Assembly (NCBI RefSeq): GCF_016919405.1
Contig: NZ_CP070352.1
Location: 1,684,501 to 1,748,500, forward strand
Length of the DNA stretch: 64,000 nt
Origin: Ensifer sp. PDNC004
GTDB lineage: Bacteria > Pseudomonadota > Alphaproteobacteria > Rhizobiales > Rhizobiaceae
Direction of reading: 5' to 3'
Shown here: piece by piece, positions 35,873 through 44,451 of the stretch
Numbering within the stretch: the first letter of the stretch is position 1
Layout of the letters: each line of letters opens with the position of its first letter
The notes under the pieces: model-generated
Databases searched by the model: none
What the model saw: the letters and a program-made list of their open reading frames with translations, nothing else
What the model was told of the DNA's origin: nothing
Position numbers and translations under genes: made by a program

Positions 35873-36060
35873 GGCGGGAGAGCGCGGTTACTGGCGGAGG
35901 CTTTCGCGCCCGGCGCGGTGGTTTCCGAAGTTGCACGCCGCTTCGAGGATTCGACTGGCCTCATTTACACCTGGCGGCGGCAAGCCTTGGTACAGGAGGC
36001 CGACCCCGCCTTCGTGCCGGCTGAACTGCCCCCCTTTCGACCGGACAGTCGGCATAAGCA
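35873..36060 (+). pseudogene. IS66-family TnpA remnant
   Basis: One frame reads F-A-P-G-A-V-V-S-E-V-A-R-R-F-E-D-S-T-G-L-I-Y-T-W-R-R-Q (split by a frame change before M-V-S-E-V), the helix-turn-helix core of IS66 TnpA. It breaks off where the IS3-type element begins. The IS66 tnpC end on the other side (39190-39742) has the same orientation and may belong to the same original element. Confidence 0.6.
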
Positions 36061-36093
36061 GAAAGGCTCAAGCACAGGCTTGAGGACAGGCTT

Positions 36094-36563
36094 GTGTCTA
36101 ACGAGTATCGACACGTTGAATTGCTGACGGGTGATGTTCGCCGCAGGCGGTGGACAACCGAGCAAAAGCTGACGACCATTGAGCAGAGTTTCGAACCAGG
36201 CGAGACGGTATCTTCGACCGCTCGCCGCCATGGCGTCGCGCCCAATCTGCTTTGCCGGTGGCGCAGGCTCCTGAGCGAGGGAGGTGCTGCCGCCGTGGAT
36301 TCTGACGAGCCGGTGGTCGGCACTTCGGAAGTGAAGAAACTGGAAGACCGCGTCCGCGAGTTGGAGCGCATGCTCGGCCGTAAGACGATGGAGGTCGAAA
36401 TCCTCCGCGAAGCCCCTTCCAAAGCGGACTCAAAAAAAAACGGATATCGCGGCCGATCTTGTTGCCGAAGGACGGTTCGCGATGAAGGCCGTCGCAGACA
36501 CGCTGGGCGTCTCCCGTTCCAACCTTATCGAGCGGCTGAAAGGCAAATCAAAGCCGCGTGGGC
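36094..36563 (+). pseudogene. IS3-family (IS2-like) orfA with truncated orfB
   Basis: OrfA starts at GTG 36094 and reads R-R-R-W-T-T-E-Q-K-L-T-T-I-E-Q-S-F-E, then V-K-K-L-E-D-R-V-R-E-L-E-R-M-L-G leucine-zipper-like region. A run of nine A at 36432-36440 lies where IS3 elements shift frame; in the -1 frame orfB continues as A-A-D-L-V-A-E-G-R-F-A-M-K-A-V-A-D-T-L-G-V and is cut by the IS21 element at 36564. The rest of orfB is not found on the other side. Confidence 0.75.
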
Positions 36564-36675
36564 TGTTGGTTTCCACGCGGAACTGAGCCGGTCAGGCGCA
36601 TAATTTCCATTGAGAATTGAGCCATGTGAACCTTCCCCCAACGCGGAGAGCGACGGGGGCAACGGAGTGATCCAC

Positions 36676-38100
36676 ATGGGACTTTTAAACATCATCCGTC
36701 GGATGGCGCTACGCGAGATGCAGTCGATCCGCGAGATCAGCCGGCGCACCGGGCTGTCGCGTAACACGATCGCAAAGTATTTGAACGCTGGCACGATCGA
36801 GCCGACGTTTACGTACCGGAACGGCCGAGCAAGCTTGATCCATTTGCCGACAAACTGGCGGCCTGGCTGAAGACAGAGGCCGGAAATCGCGCAAGCAGCG
36901 CCGAACACTGAAGCAGGTCCATGCCGACCTGGTGGCTCTCGGCTTTACCGGCTCCTATGGCCGGGTAGCCGCTTTCGCCCGCGAGTGGCGAGCTGATCGG
37001 CAACGTGAGCAACAGACGACGGGCCGTGGCATATTCGTACCGCTGTCATTCCGCCCAGGCGAAGCATTCCAATTCGATTGGAGTGAGGACTATGCCGTGA
37101 TCGGCGGCGAACGCACAAAGCTTCAGGTGGCACACATCAAGCTATCGCACAGTCGGGCTTTCCTGGTCAGAGCCTACCTGCTGCAAACGCACGAGATGCT
37201 CTTTGACGCCCATTGGCACGGCTTCCGTGTGTTCGGCGGCGTCCCTGCTCGCGGCATCTACGATAACATGAAGACAGCAGTCGATCGCGTCGGCCGCGGC
37301 AAGGAGCGACAGGTCAATATCCGGTTCCTCGCGATGACGAACCACTACGTCTTTGCGCCTGAGTTCTGCAATCCCGCTGCGGGTTGGGAGAAGGGCCAAG
37401 TCGAGAAGAAGGTCCAGGATGCCCGACCGCGGCTGTGGCAGCAGATGCCGGACTTTCCCGATCTGCCGGCATTGAATGCCCGGCTGGAGCAGCATTGCCA
37501 GGACCTGTGCAGAGCAAGCGCGTCTCGCCAACATGCCTGATCACCTTCGAGCGTAATCGCTACAGCGTGCCTGCGTCTTTTGCGAACCGGCCCGTCAGCC
37601 TGCGGATTTATCCCGAGCGACTGGTCGTTGCAGCCGAGGGCAATATCCTCTGCGAACATCCGCGGATCATAGAACGCAGCCACGACAAGCCACAACGAAC
37701 GATTTACGACTGGCGGCATTACCTTGCCGTCATCCAGCGCAAGCCCGGTGCTCTGCGCAATGGCGCACCCTTCATGGAATTACCACTGGCCTTTCGACAA
37801 CTGCAGGACCAGATGCTTCGCCGCCCCGGCGGTGATCGCGAGATGGCCGATATCCTTGCTCTCGTTCTTCATCACGACGAACAGGTCGTCCTCCGCGCTG
37901 TGGAACTGGCCCTGGATGCCGGTGTGGCAACCAAGACGCATGTGTTGAACCTGCTGCATCGGCTGATCGACAGCAAAACCAGTGATGGTCCCGATATCGA
38001 CACACCACAGGCGCTGACCTTGCTGCGCGAACCCAGGGCCAACGTCGAACGCTATGACGGGCTGCGTGTCCGGATCATGGGAGGTCGCCATGCGTCATGA
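36676..38100 (+). pseudogene. istA: IS21 transposase IstA, inactivated
   Basis: Three frames are needed. The N-terminal helix-turn-helix (R-E-I-S-R-R-T-G-L-S-R-N-T-I-A-K-Y-L) ends in a frameshift near 36800-36930; the catalytic core (F-Q-F-D-W-S-E-D-Y, G-V-P-A-R-G-I-Y-D-N-M-K-T-A-V) stops at 37540; the C-terminal part resumes as K-R-V-S-P-T-C-L-I-T-F-E-R-N-R-Y-S-V. At the second junction (about 37510) sequence expected between the core and the C-terminal domain, roughly 35 residues by my memory of the family, is missing. The element cannot transpose with its own IstA. Confidence 0.85.
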
Positions 38101-38902
38101 TCCCGCAAATGCCGCCGTCGTTATCATGCTCCGGAGCCTGAAGATGTATGGCATGGCCCAAGCGGTCGCGGACCTGATCGAGCAAGGTGCTCCAGCTTTT
38201 GATGCGGCCGTGCCGATCCTGCACCAGTTGTTGAAAGCCGAAATGGCCGAACGTGAGGTTCGCTCGATCGCCTATCACATGAAGGCTGCGCGCTTCCCTG
38301 CCTACAAGGACATCTCCGGATACGACTTCGCCGCCAGCGAGATCAACGAAGCCACCGTGCGCCAACTGCACCGATGCGAGTTCATGGACGGAGCGCATAA
38401 CATTGTCCTCGTCGGCGGGCCGGGCACAGGCAAAACACACGTCGCGACCGCTCTCGGCGTCCAGGCTATCGAGCATCACCGCCGAAAGGTCCGCTTCTTC
38501 TCGACCATCGAATTGGTCAATGCGCTCGAGCAGGAGAAGGCGAAGGGCAAGACAGGCCAGATCGCCGAGACGCTGGCTCGTCTCGATCTGTTGATCCTGG
38601 ATGAACTCGGATATCTTCCGTTCACCGAGTCAGGCGGAGTGCTGCTCTTCCACCTGCTGAGCAAGCTCTACGAGCGCACCAGCGTCATCAGCACCACCAA
38701 CCTCAGCTTTAGCGAATGGGCCACGGTCTTCGGCGACGCCAAGATGACCACCGCTCTGCTCGATCGCCTGACCCACCGTTGCCATATCCTCGAAACCGGA
38801 AATGACAGCTTCCGCTTCAAGGCCAGCTCGGCCGCCGCGGCGCTAAAGAGAGGAGAAAAAGCCAGCCCATTGACCAAAGCCTGTTCAGAAAACCATACTT
38901 AG
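38090..38902 (+). CDS. istB: IS21 helper ATPase IstB
   Basis: The 270-residue AAA+ ATPase is intact: start ATG 38090 with GGGAGG upstream, overlapping the istA stop. Walker A is G-G-P-G-T-G-K-T-H, Walker [10 protein letters not shown], and the sensor region [10 protein letters not shown] is present. In IS21 it helps IstA select targets. It probably survives only because istA decayed recently. Confidence 0.92.
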   Translation: MRHDPANAAVVIMLRSLKMYGMAQAVADLIEQGAPAFDAAVPILHQLLKAEMAEREVRSIAYHMKAARFPAYKDISGYDFAASEINEATVRQLHRCEFMDGAHNIVLVGGPGTGKTHVATALGVQAIEHHRRKVRFFSTIELVNALEQEKAKGKTGQIAETLARLDLLILDELGYLPFTESGGVLLFHLLSKLYERTSVISTTNLSFSEWATVFGDAKMTTALLDRLTHRCHILETGNDSFRFKASSAAAALKRGEKASPLTKACSENHT

Positions 38903-38956
38903 AGGTGGCTCACTTCTCGGTGGAAAAACCGGCTCAGTTCCGCGTGAAAACCAACA

Positions 38957-39189
38957 AGGGAAAGGTCCGCGACCTGGCGGCAATAGCGACTTCGCACCGT
39001 TCGAGACATTCGTCCGCGCGCTGGGCAAGCCGCCGTTGCGCTGGCTGCGGCAAGCAGGAAGCCAGCCGGGACCAAATCAGAAGCGCAGAGTTTAGTGCTC
39101 ATCATACTGATTCCTTTGTGGAAACCAGCAACGCAGCATCGTTACGACTGCATCCAAAATGAATCAGAGCCAAAATTGGACGCCGGAAC
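38957..39189. other. Unassigned stretch right of the IS21 element
   Basis: About 230 bp with no recognised gene. A minus-strand frame (M-M-S-T-K-L-C-A-S-D-L-V-P-A-G-F) looks like a signal peptide cut by the element but is too short to call. Confidence 0.3.
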
Positions 39190-39742
39190 ACAGGTTGCTG
39201 GTCACATAGCCGGCGGAAGTTCTACGAATTGCACGCGGCGAAGAGCTCGAAGGTCGCCACAGAGACGGTCGAGCGCATGGCGAGGCTCTGGGAAATCGAG
39301 GAAACCGTCCGCGGCCAAAGTCCCGAAGCTCGTGTCGTAGCGCGTCAGGAAAGTTCGGCGGTGATCGTCCGTGACCTCTTCACACCATGGCAGGCGACCC
39401 TGCCGCGGGTGTCGGGAAAATCCAAACTCGCCGAACCTCTCCGGTATGCCATATCGCGTCGCGACGTATTCGAGCGCTTCCTGACCGACGGCCGCATCGA
39501 GCTCGACTCCAACATCGTCGAGCGAGCTATCAGACCCCAGGCCATCACCAGGAAAAATAGCCTCTTCGCTGGTAGCGACGGCGGCGGCAGGACCTGGGCG
39601 ACGATCGCGACGCTCCTGCAGACAGCAAAAGATGAATGCCGTCGATCCGCAAGCCTGGCTTACCCAGACACTTGAGCGCCTCGCAAATGGATGGCCCATC
39701 AGCGATATTGACGCACTCATGCCGTGGAACTACGCCGCCTGA
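39190..39742 (+). pseudogene. IS66 transposase TnpC, C-terminal remnant
   Basis: The frame reads A-T-E-T-V-E-R-M-A-R-L-W-E-I-E-E-T-V-R-G-Q and continues to D-G-R-I-E-L-D-S-N-I-V-E-R-A-I-R-P and R-K-N-S-L-F-A-G-S-D-G-G-G-R-T-W, the end of the IS66 DDE domain. Near 39630 one base shift moves the last part (V-D-P-Q-A-W-L-T-Q-T-L-E-R-L, M-P-W-N-Y-A-A) to another frame. The N-terminal two thirds are missing. Confidence 0.8.
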
Positions 39743-39744
39743 AC

Positions 39745-39912
39745 GGCCCCAGCTTGTCGCTTACCATGAAGGCGGTTAGAGCGGCGATCGTCTCACCCTG
39801 GTTCAATGGGCAGACCGAAGGGCAGATAACCAAGCTCAAGCTGGTAAAACGCCAAATGTACGGACGCGGAAAACTCGATCTTCTTCAAGCCCGGCTGATC
39901 GGTGCAATATGA
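39745..39912 (+). pseudogene. ISL3-family transposase, C-terminal remnant
   Basis: The fragment V-S-P-W-F-N-G-Q-T-E-G-Q-I-T-K-L-K-L-V-K-R-Q-M-Y is typical of the ISL3/IS204 transposase end (W-S-N-G-x-x-E-G-x-x-N-x-x-K). Only about 55 residues are left, followed by a stop. Confidence 0.65.
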
Positions 39913-40075
39913 AAGCAACACGCCAAATCTGCGTCAGAGCCAAAGTTCTGCGCTGATTGACAGACTAGCGCAATATCGTCTTCACCCAAGTAAAAATTAT
40001 CTAACAATTCGAGGTGTTGTTCGTATTCTTCGCTGACCAACGGATAGAGTACTTAGGCTATATTGTCTTCAACTG

Positions 40076-41887
40076 TCATCGAAAGGCTCCTTTCGCATGC
40101 CAGAAATAGTTGACGAAAACCTCGCTGAGCCCCCAAAGCTCATATGTGCTTATGATCGTTTCGTAGGAGAACGGGTCTTTACCGTGAACTGTGAGGCCGC
40201 TATTAAAGGAAACTAATGACGCAACAAGGTGATCGACGCCGGTTTCACGCGAATTTGCTGGCCACGCCACTGGCCTCATGCACCATCGACACTCAGCCGT
40301 TACCCCCAGCATTGCTTGGGCCGTATGCACCCCAAGAATATCAGCAAAACGTCGTTGGTAGTGCATGTAAGCCATACGCTTGCCGTTCCAATAGTGCACT
40401 CGATTTCTCCAGTCGTAGGCGATCGGAAGTGCACTCGCGGTACCGCCTACACCGTTGTGAGGGCCATAGGTGTGGACAACGAATGGAATGTATACATATT
40501 CAGAATTGTCTGGGCGCGCCCATGACAGCGGGTGTTCGTGAATGTGGAAGCAAAAAAACTTCTCCTCGTCCAAGTCTGTCAAAGATTCTACGGCATGCAA
40601 GTCCCACTCGGCCGTTTGCCTCGTCCTTGCAGTGATGCCAATCTCTCGGCTGAAACCGCTTGGATCTCTATCCAATCTGTCCAGATCGGACGCATATGCT
40701 GCCGCGAACGCACTGCTATCCCGTACGAAAACAAAGCACGTCGAAGAGGCATAGAACCCCTTGCCGTGGAAATCTGTCGCCAGTTTTCGTGGATCTTCAT
40801 TTAGAACAAGGTCGGCATCGATGTGCAGAAAGGGATGCCCCGACGCGTGTTCTGCGCAGACCAACCATCGCATGAGATTCTTGAAAAAGAAATCGCCGTC
40901 GTAGCTGCCGATGATCAACGGCTCATAATGTACCCAAAGATTCCGATAGCGTTCTACAAGCCCTTGGAACACTGAACTCTTATCGTGGACGTGGCAATCA
41001 AGCTCCCGCAGTTCTTCTATTACGCCGGAAAAGTGTTCAAACCCATCGATGACGAGAACATCAATACGACAGAACACCCCTTTGTTTCTCTGCGCCGCAG
41101 CCCGCTGCTTGAGCGCCAATTGGTGTTTGACGTACTCTGGAGATCGCGCCCAAACTACGGAGTAGACGTTCATGCTGGTAGCAACGCTGTCCTGCGACAC
41201 GCTCTCATCCAGTGAATATCCAAATCTGTCAAAGTCTTTCGAAAAAGCTGCGGCGATGTAGCTCGCGGTCGGCAGGTTACAAACGTTGCTAGCGTGGACG
41301 CGTTCCCAGGTGATGTTATCGAGTGGGATAATGCGCGTCTCGGCGCCGACATGCGCCATCATAGTGTCGAACCCGACTTGCAGTTGCTCCTGTCGAATTA
41401 CGTAATCAACGTCTTGAAGGTGCACCCAACTGACGGTTTGCCCATCAGGCGGCCAATACGCCCGCACAAACGCATCGAAGTTGTTGGTCGAGGCAAAACG
41501 GTACATTTCCAAATTCCGCCGGACCCACTCTTCTGTCGTTTCTTCGCCGTACCGTTTGTAACTGTCGATGGCGAAATAATAGTTGGACAGCAACCAACTG
41601 ACGGGATGGCGTGTGCCACCGACTATGTAGAGTTCGTCCACCTCTTCTTGCGAGAGGCACCCGGCTTGCACTAATTCCCTAACAGTCGAATGCTTCGTGT
41701 GACAGACCAGCTCACCTGACGCGGAATAGACATCGTGCTCTGGCAGCCACTCGCCTCCATAATGCTGAATAAGAACATTCGCTATCGCTGTGCAGCCCGT
41801 TTTGGGTACGCAGAGAAAAAGCAACTTCAGATCGCGGCAAATGACAGGCACAGGCTCCCCCAAAAATCTAGGAGAATCCCGTAGCAA
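40076..41887 (-). CDS. Sulfotransferase-like / glycosyltransferase-like fusion protein (603 aa)
   Basis: The N-terminal part (about 1-235) has the marks of a PAPS sulfotransferase: L-F-L-C-V-P-K-T-G-C-T-A-I (23-35, the 5'-phosphosulfate loop) and T-R-H-P-V-S-W-L-L-S-N-Y-Y (92-104, the 3'-phosphate motif with Arg and Ser). The C-terminal part (239-603) is a GT-A-like domain with H-I-D-A-D-L-V-L (D-A-D at 357-359) that is a paralogue of the gene at 44452: both share F-F-F-K-N-x-M-R-W, S-T-C-F-V, D-L-D-E-E-K and a late M-H-Y-Q. One protein may thus add and sulfate a sugar. The TTG start has no good ribosome site; a GTG twelve codons in is an alternative. Last gene of a minus-strand operon. Confidence 0.72.
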   Translation of the reverse strand: MLRDSPRFLGEPVPVICRDLKLLFLCVPKTGCTAIANVLIQHYGGEWLPEHDVYSASGELVCHTKHSTVRELVQAGCLSQEEVDELYIVGGTRHPVSWLLSNYYFAIDSYKRYGEETTEEWVRRNLEMYRFASTNNFDAFVRAYWPPDGQTVSWVHLQDVDYVIRQEQLQVGFDTMMAHVGAETRIIPLDNITWERVHASNVCNLPTASYIAAAFSKDFDRFGYSLDESVSQDSVATSMNVYSVVWARSPEYVKHQLALKQRAAAQRNKGVFCRIDVLVIDGFEHFSGVIEELRELDCHVHDKSSVFQGLVERYRNLWVHYEPLIIGSYDGDFFFKNLMRWLVCAEHASGHPFLHIDADLVLNEDPRKLATDFHGKGFYASSTCFVFVRDSSAFAAAYASDLDRLDRDPSGFSREIGITARTRQTAEWDLHAVESLTDLDEEKFFCFHIHEHPLSWARPDNSEYVYIPFVVHTYGPHNGVGGTASALPIAYDWRNRVHYWNGKRMAYMHYQRRFADILGVHTAQAMLGVTAECRWCMRPVAWPANSRETGVDHLVASLVSFNSGLTVHGKDPFSYETIISTYELWGLSEVFVNYFWHAKGAFR

Positions 41888-41962
41888 GGAGAGTAGTGGG
41901 GCGCAAGCACTTGTCGAACAGTTTTGTAGAGACCGGGCCTGGACTGCGATCCGGCCCTGATT

Positions 41963-43438
41963 TCAATGCTCCACCTTGAGAATCGTAAGATCCTTGATAG
42001 CAACTGCCGTAAAATGCCTGGCCGGGACGGAAGGATCGCCCTCAACCCAGGCTTTAAGAACGTAACGTCCACGCGGAATGTTTAGTTTCAGCTGCTCATA
42101 CCGCATGTTTACTGGGACAACTCTACGCACGAACGCCACTAACTGGCCTTGCAGAGTTTCAACCGCGACGTTGACCGACACGTCGCAATTGCGCTCCTCT
42201 TGTTCGGTGAAGACAGTCCCGTAAAGCGCGGAGATCTCGGCCTGGACATCAAATTCGATACTCGCGACACAGGGTTCCCGATGATCGGCATAGACTGGAG
42301 ACCCAAGCACCAGATCTGTCCCTCTTACGGTTCCTGCATCCCAGCTCTCGCCTGGATATCGGTCTATAGAGAACTTGACACGGCCGGGGCGAGCTAGTGA
42401 AAGCGATGATCGGAGCGCATAGTCATCCGCACCTTCACTTTCGTGAAGGAGCTGTTGTTCCTGAAGAAAGCTACGGAAGGATACGTGATCCATGATTTCG
42501 CGACCGAAGAGATAGACGCTCATGAAGTTCGCCGGAATCCAGGAGTGGCGCGGCCCAAGGTTCCTAAGATCAATGTTGCGGCAAACCTGCTGCAATCGCG
42601 GAAGAAACTGACGCGCGAAATCTCGATCCTGAATCAGCGACTTCCTAGCCTTTATTGGGATGTAAACGGTCTCCAATACTTTGCGGAGCGACCACTCTTC
42701 GTCAAGTTCACTGCGCAGGCCAGCTTTAATGAGATGACTTTCAGCCACACGCAATGCGTGTTCTACTTCAAGGCCGAGAGTGCGGCCACCTGACAGTGAG
42801 CCTTCACGAACCCGATAATAGTAGTACGGGCTGGAAAGTGTCGTAATACGCTTAGAGGCAAGGAGCGTCTGCCATCGATAAGGAATATCTTCGCAATTTT
42901 CCTTAATGAACGAGATTCCGTTCTCCTCGATCAGCGATCTCCTGTACAGCTTATCCCAGATCGGAGTAGGGGTTGCGAAGACGTCACGGTTTTCTCGCCA
43001 CGAAAAGGCTTCGGTCGAATTTGCCAAAGAGGGCGGGAGGTGAACCAACCGGACCTCGGTGTCATTCTTCATCGCCTCAAAATAGGTGCCGATAACGATA
43101 TCGGCGTCGAAACGTTTGGCGCGCCGGAAAAGGCCATCAAGCATGCCCTTGTCGAACCAGTCGTCGCTGTCCACATGTTTGATGTATTCGCCCTTGGCGT
43201 ACTTCATGCCTTCATTGCGGGCAGAGCCAAGTCCGCCGTTCGTTTTGTGGTAGAGCGAGAAGCGACTGTCTGCTTGAGAAATCTCAGACGCAATCTGAGG
43301 CCCGTTGTCGGTTGAACCGTCGTTGATCATAATAACTTCGAAGCTGTCAAGAACTTGATCTTGCAGACTTTTTAGGCATTGCTCAAGAAATCCGCCCACA
43401 TTGTAAATTGGTACGATAACTGAAACGCTGGGGGTCAT
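41963..43438 (-). CDS. Family 2 glycosyltransferase with C-terminal accessory domain
   Basis: The 491-residue protein opens with the GT2 fold: V-S-V-I-V-P-I-Y-N-V-G, M-I-N-D-G-S-T-D, the D-S-D-D motif at 90-93, and I-W-D-K-L-Y-R-R-S-L acceptor region. Residues from about 360 on form a separate beta-rich segment (K-F-S-I-D-R-Y-P-G-E-S-W, G-R-Y-V-L-K-A-W-V-E-G-D) like the carbohydrate-binding tail of capsule/O-antigen proteins; this is inference from composition. It lies 75 bp upstream of the fusion gene and 11 bp after the DUF4422 gene in one transcript. Confidence 0.85.
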   Translation of the reverse strand: MTPSVSVIVPIYNVGGFLEQCLKSLQDQVLDSFEVIMINDGSTDNGPQIASEISQADSRFSLYHKTNGGLGSARNEGMKYAKGEYIKHVDSDDWFDKGMLDGLFRRAKRFDADIVIGTYFEAMKNDTEVRLVHLPPSLANSTEAFSWRENRDVFATPTPIWDKLYRRSLIEENGISFIKENCEDIPYRWQTLLASKRITTLSSPYYYYRVREGSLSGGRTLGLEVEHALRVAESHLIKAGLRSELDEEWSLRKVLETVYIPIKARKSLIQDRDFARQFLPRLQQVCRNIDLRNLGPRHSWIPANFMSVYLFGREIMDHVSFRSFLQEQQLLHESEGADDYALRSSLSLARPGRVKFSIDRYPGESWDAGTVRGTDLVLGSPVYADHREPCVASIEFDVQAEISALYGTVFTEQEERNCDVSVNVAVETLQGQLVAFVRRVVPVNMRYEQLKLNIPRGRYVLKAWVEGDPSVPARHFTAVAIKDLTILKVEH

Positions 43439-43449
43439 ATCGTTGAACC

Positions 43450-44283
43450 TTAAGAAACCATATAGTGCTCAGGGAGTTTCCCGAAAAGGCGCTGCTTTTC
43501 CAGAATATTACGCCCCTTTCTTCTTGAGATTTCGACGAAAATGTTGAAAATTCGCTCACCAAGAAAGCCGAAAATCCGCTGATTTCCATATTCTTTCAAA
43601 TATAGAGGGGAGGATAGATCGACGCGCTGCTCTACGTAAAATAGAATACTAAAAAGCCACTCCATGTATTCACGAAATACTTCTGCTCGCATTATGTACA
43701 TATGGCAGAAGTAGCCTTCTTTGCGCTGTATGGTCTCCTCCGCGACTTTTGAGTGTTCAGGATATAGCTTGGCTATCCCTTCAAGCGCCAGCTCGAGATC
43801 TCGGATATGGTGCAACGCATCGTAATGATTGTAAAGCGATGTAGCTTCCCGCCACTCCGGAGGGCGTAAGACGGTCTCTATGACGGGAGTTACGATATCA
43901 CTGCCATGAACTGAGTTATAAATACTATCCTTGTCCCAACCAAAACGCGCGATATTCTCCTCAGAAAAATCGTGGAAACTCTTTTCAGACCAATGCACAG
44001 ATTCTGGATATTGATCCGGGCCAAAGTTGAAAAATCTTCGATAGTGAAAAAAACCAACATACTTTGGTAATCGCGTATTCTTCCAAACCCAATACATGGG
44101 CGTGATCTCCGCGTAAAACGGATTTCGCGCCGAAATATTGTCCTTGGTATCGTCGCCCGAAATAGGAAGTCTATAATGAATTGCGCTTCCACCCTGAATC
44201 GCTTCAAAGTGGGGAAGCTCCGGAAAGACTTTTGCGTTATGGCTTACAATGTAAATCTTCAAGGGGTTTCTCATGAAACTCAT
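43450..44283 (-). CDS. DUF4422 capsular polysaccharide glycosyltransferase
   Basis: The 277-residue protein has the DUF4422 pattern: K-I-Y-I-V-S-H-N, I-Q-G-G-S-A, G-D-D-T-K-D-N-I-S-A-R-N-P-F-Y-A-E-I-T, Y-W-V-W-K-N and H-Y-R-R-F-F. The family is found in capsule and exopolysaccharide loci and is thought to transfer hexoses or galactofuranose. The gene is visibly richer in A+T than the metabolic genes to the left, pointing to transfer. It ends 11 bp before the GT2 gene. Confidence 0.82.
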   Translation of the reverse strand: MSFMRNPLKIYIVSHNAKVFPELPHFEAIQGGSAIHYRLPISGDDTKDNISARNPFYAEITPMYWVWKNTRLPKYVGFFHYRRFFNFGPDQYPESVHWSEKSFHDFSEENIARFGWDKDSIYNSVHGSDIVTPVIETVLRPPEWREATSLYNHYDALHHIRDLELALEGIAKLYPEHSKVAEETIQRKEGYFCHMYIMRAEVFREYMEWLFSILFYVEQRVDLSSPLYLKEYGNQRIFGFLGERIFNIFVEISRRKGRNILEKQRLFGKLPEHYMVS

Positions 44284-44451
44284 AATATGTTTTCGTGCCT
44301 TGCCTTGATAAAGCGGCCCTCTGATATCATAAATAGCGGTTGAAGCAAGGCGATATAAGAGTGTTTAAAGAACGCCGTCTGCAAAAGACGTGGGCCTGCA
44401 TTCCAGTCTACTACGACGCTGGGCCAGTCGGTATTTTCTGAGGCAACACGT

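Larger units (their letters stand above)
35517..36093. other. Start of insertion-sequence graveyard 1
   Basis: Beyond glf lie about 350 bp without a recognisable gene (a possible small minus-strand frame at 35650-35841 aside), then an IS66 tnpA piece. Confidence 0.4.
36564..38956 (+). mobile_element. IS21-family insertion sequence
   Basis: Both ends show the same pair of nested inverted repeats: an outer TGTTGGTTT-n-CACGCGG (36564 and, inverted, ending at 38956) and an inner TTTCCA..GAGAA.TGAGCCA (36604 and, inverted, ending at 38926). Multiple terminal repeats are usual in IS21. It carries istA (broken) and istB (intact). I find no matching target duplication, so one flank has probably been rearranged. 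Confidence 0.8.
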
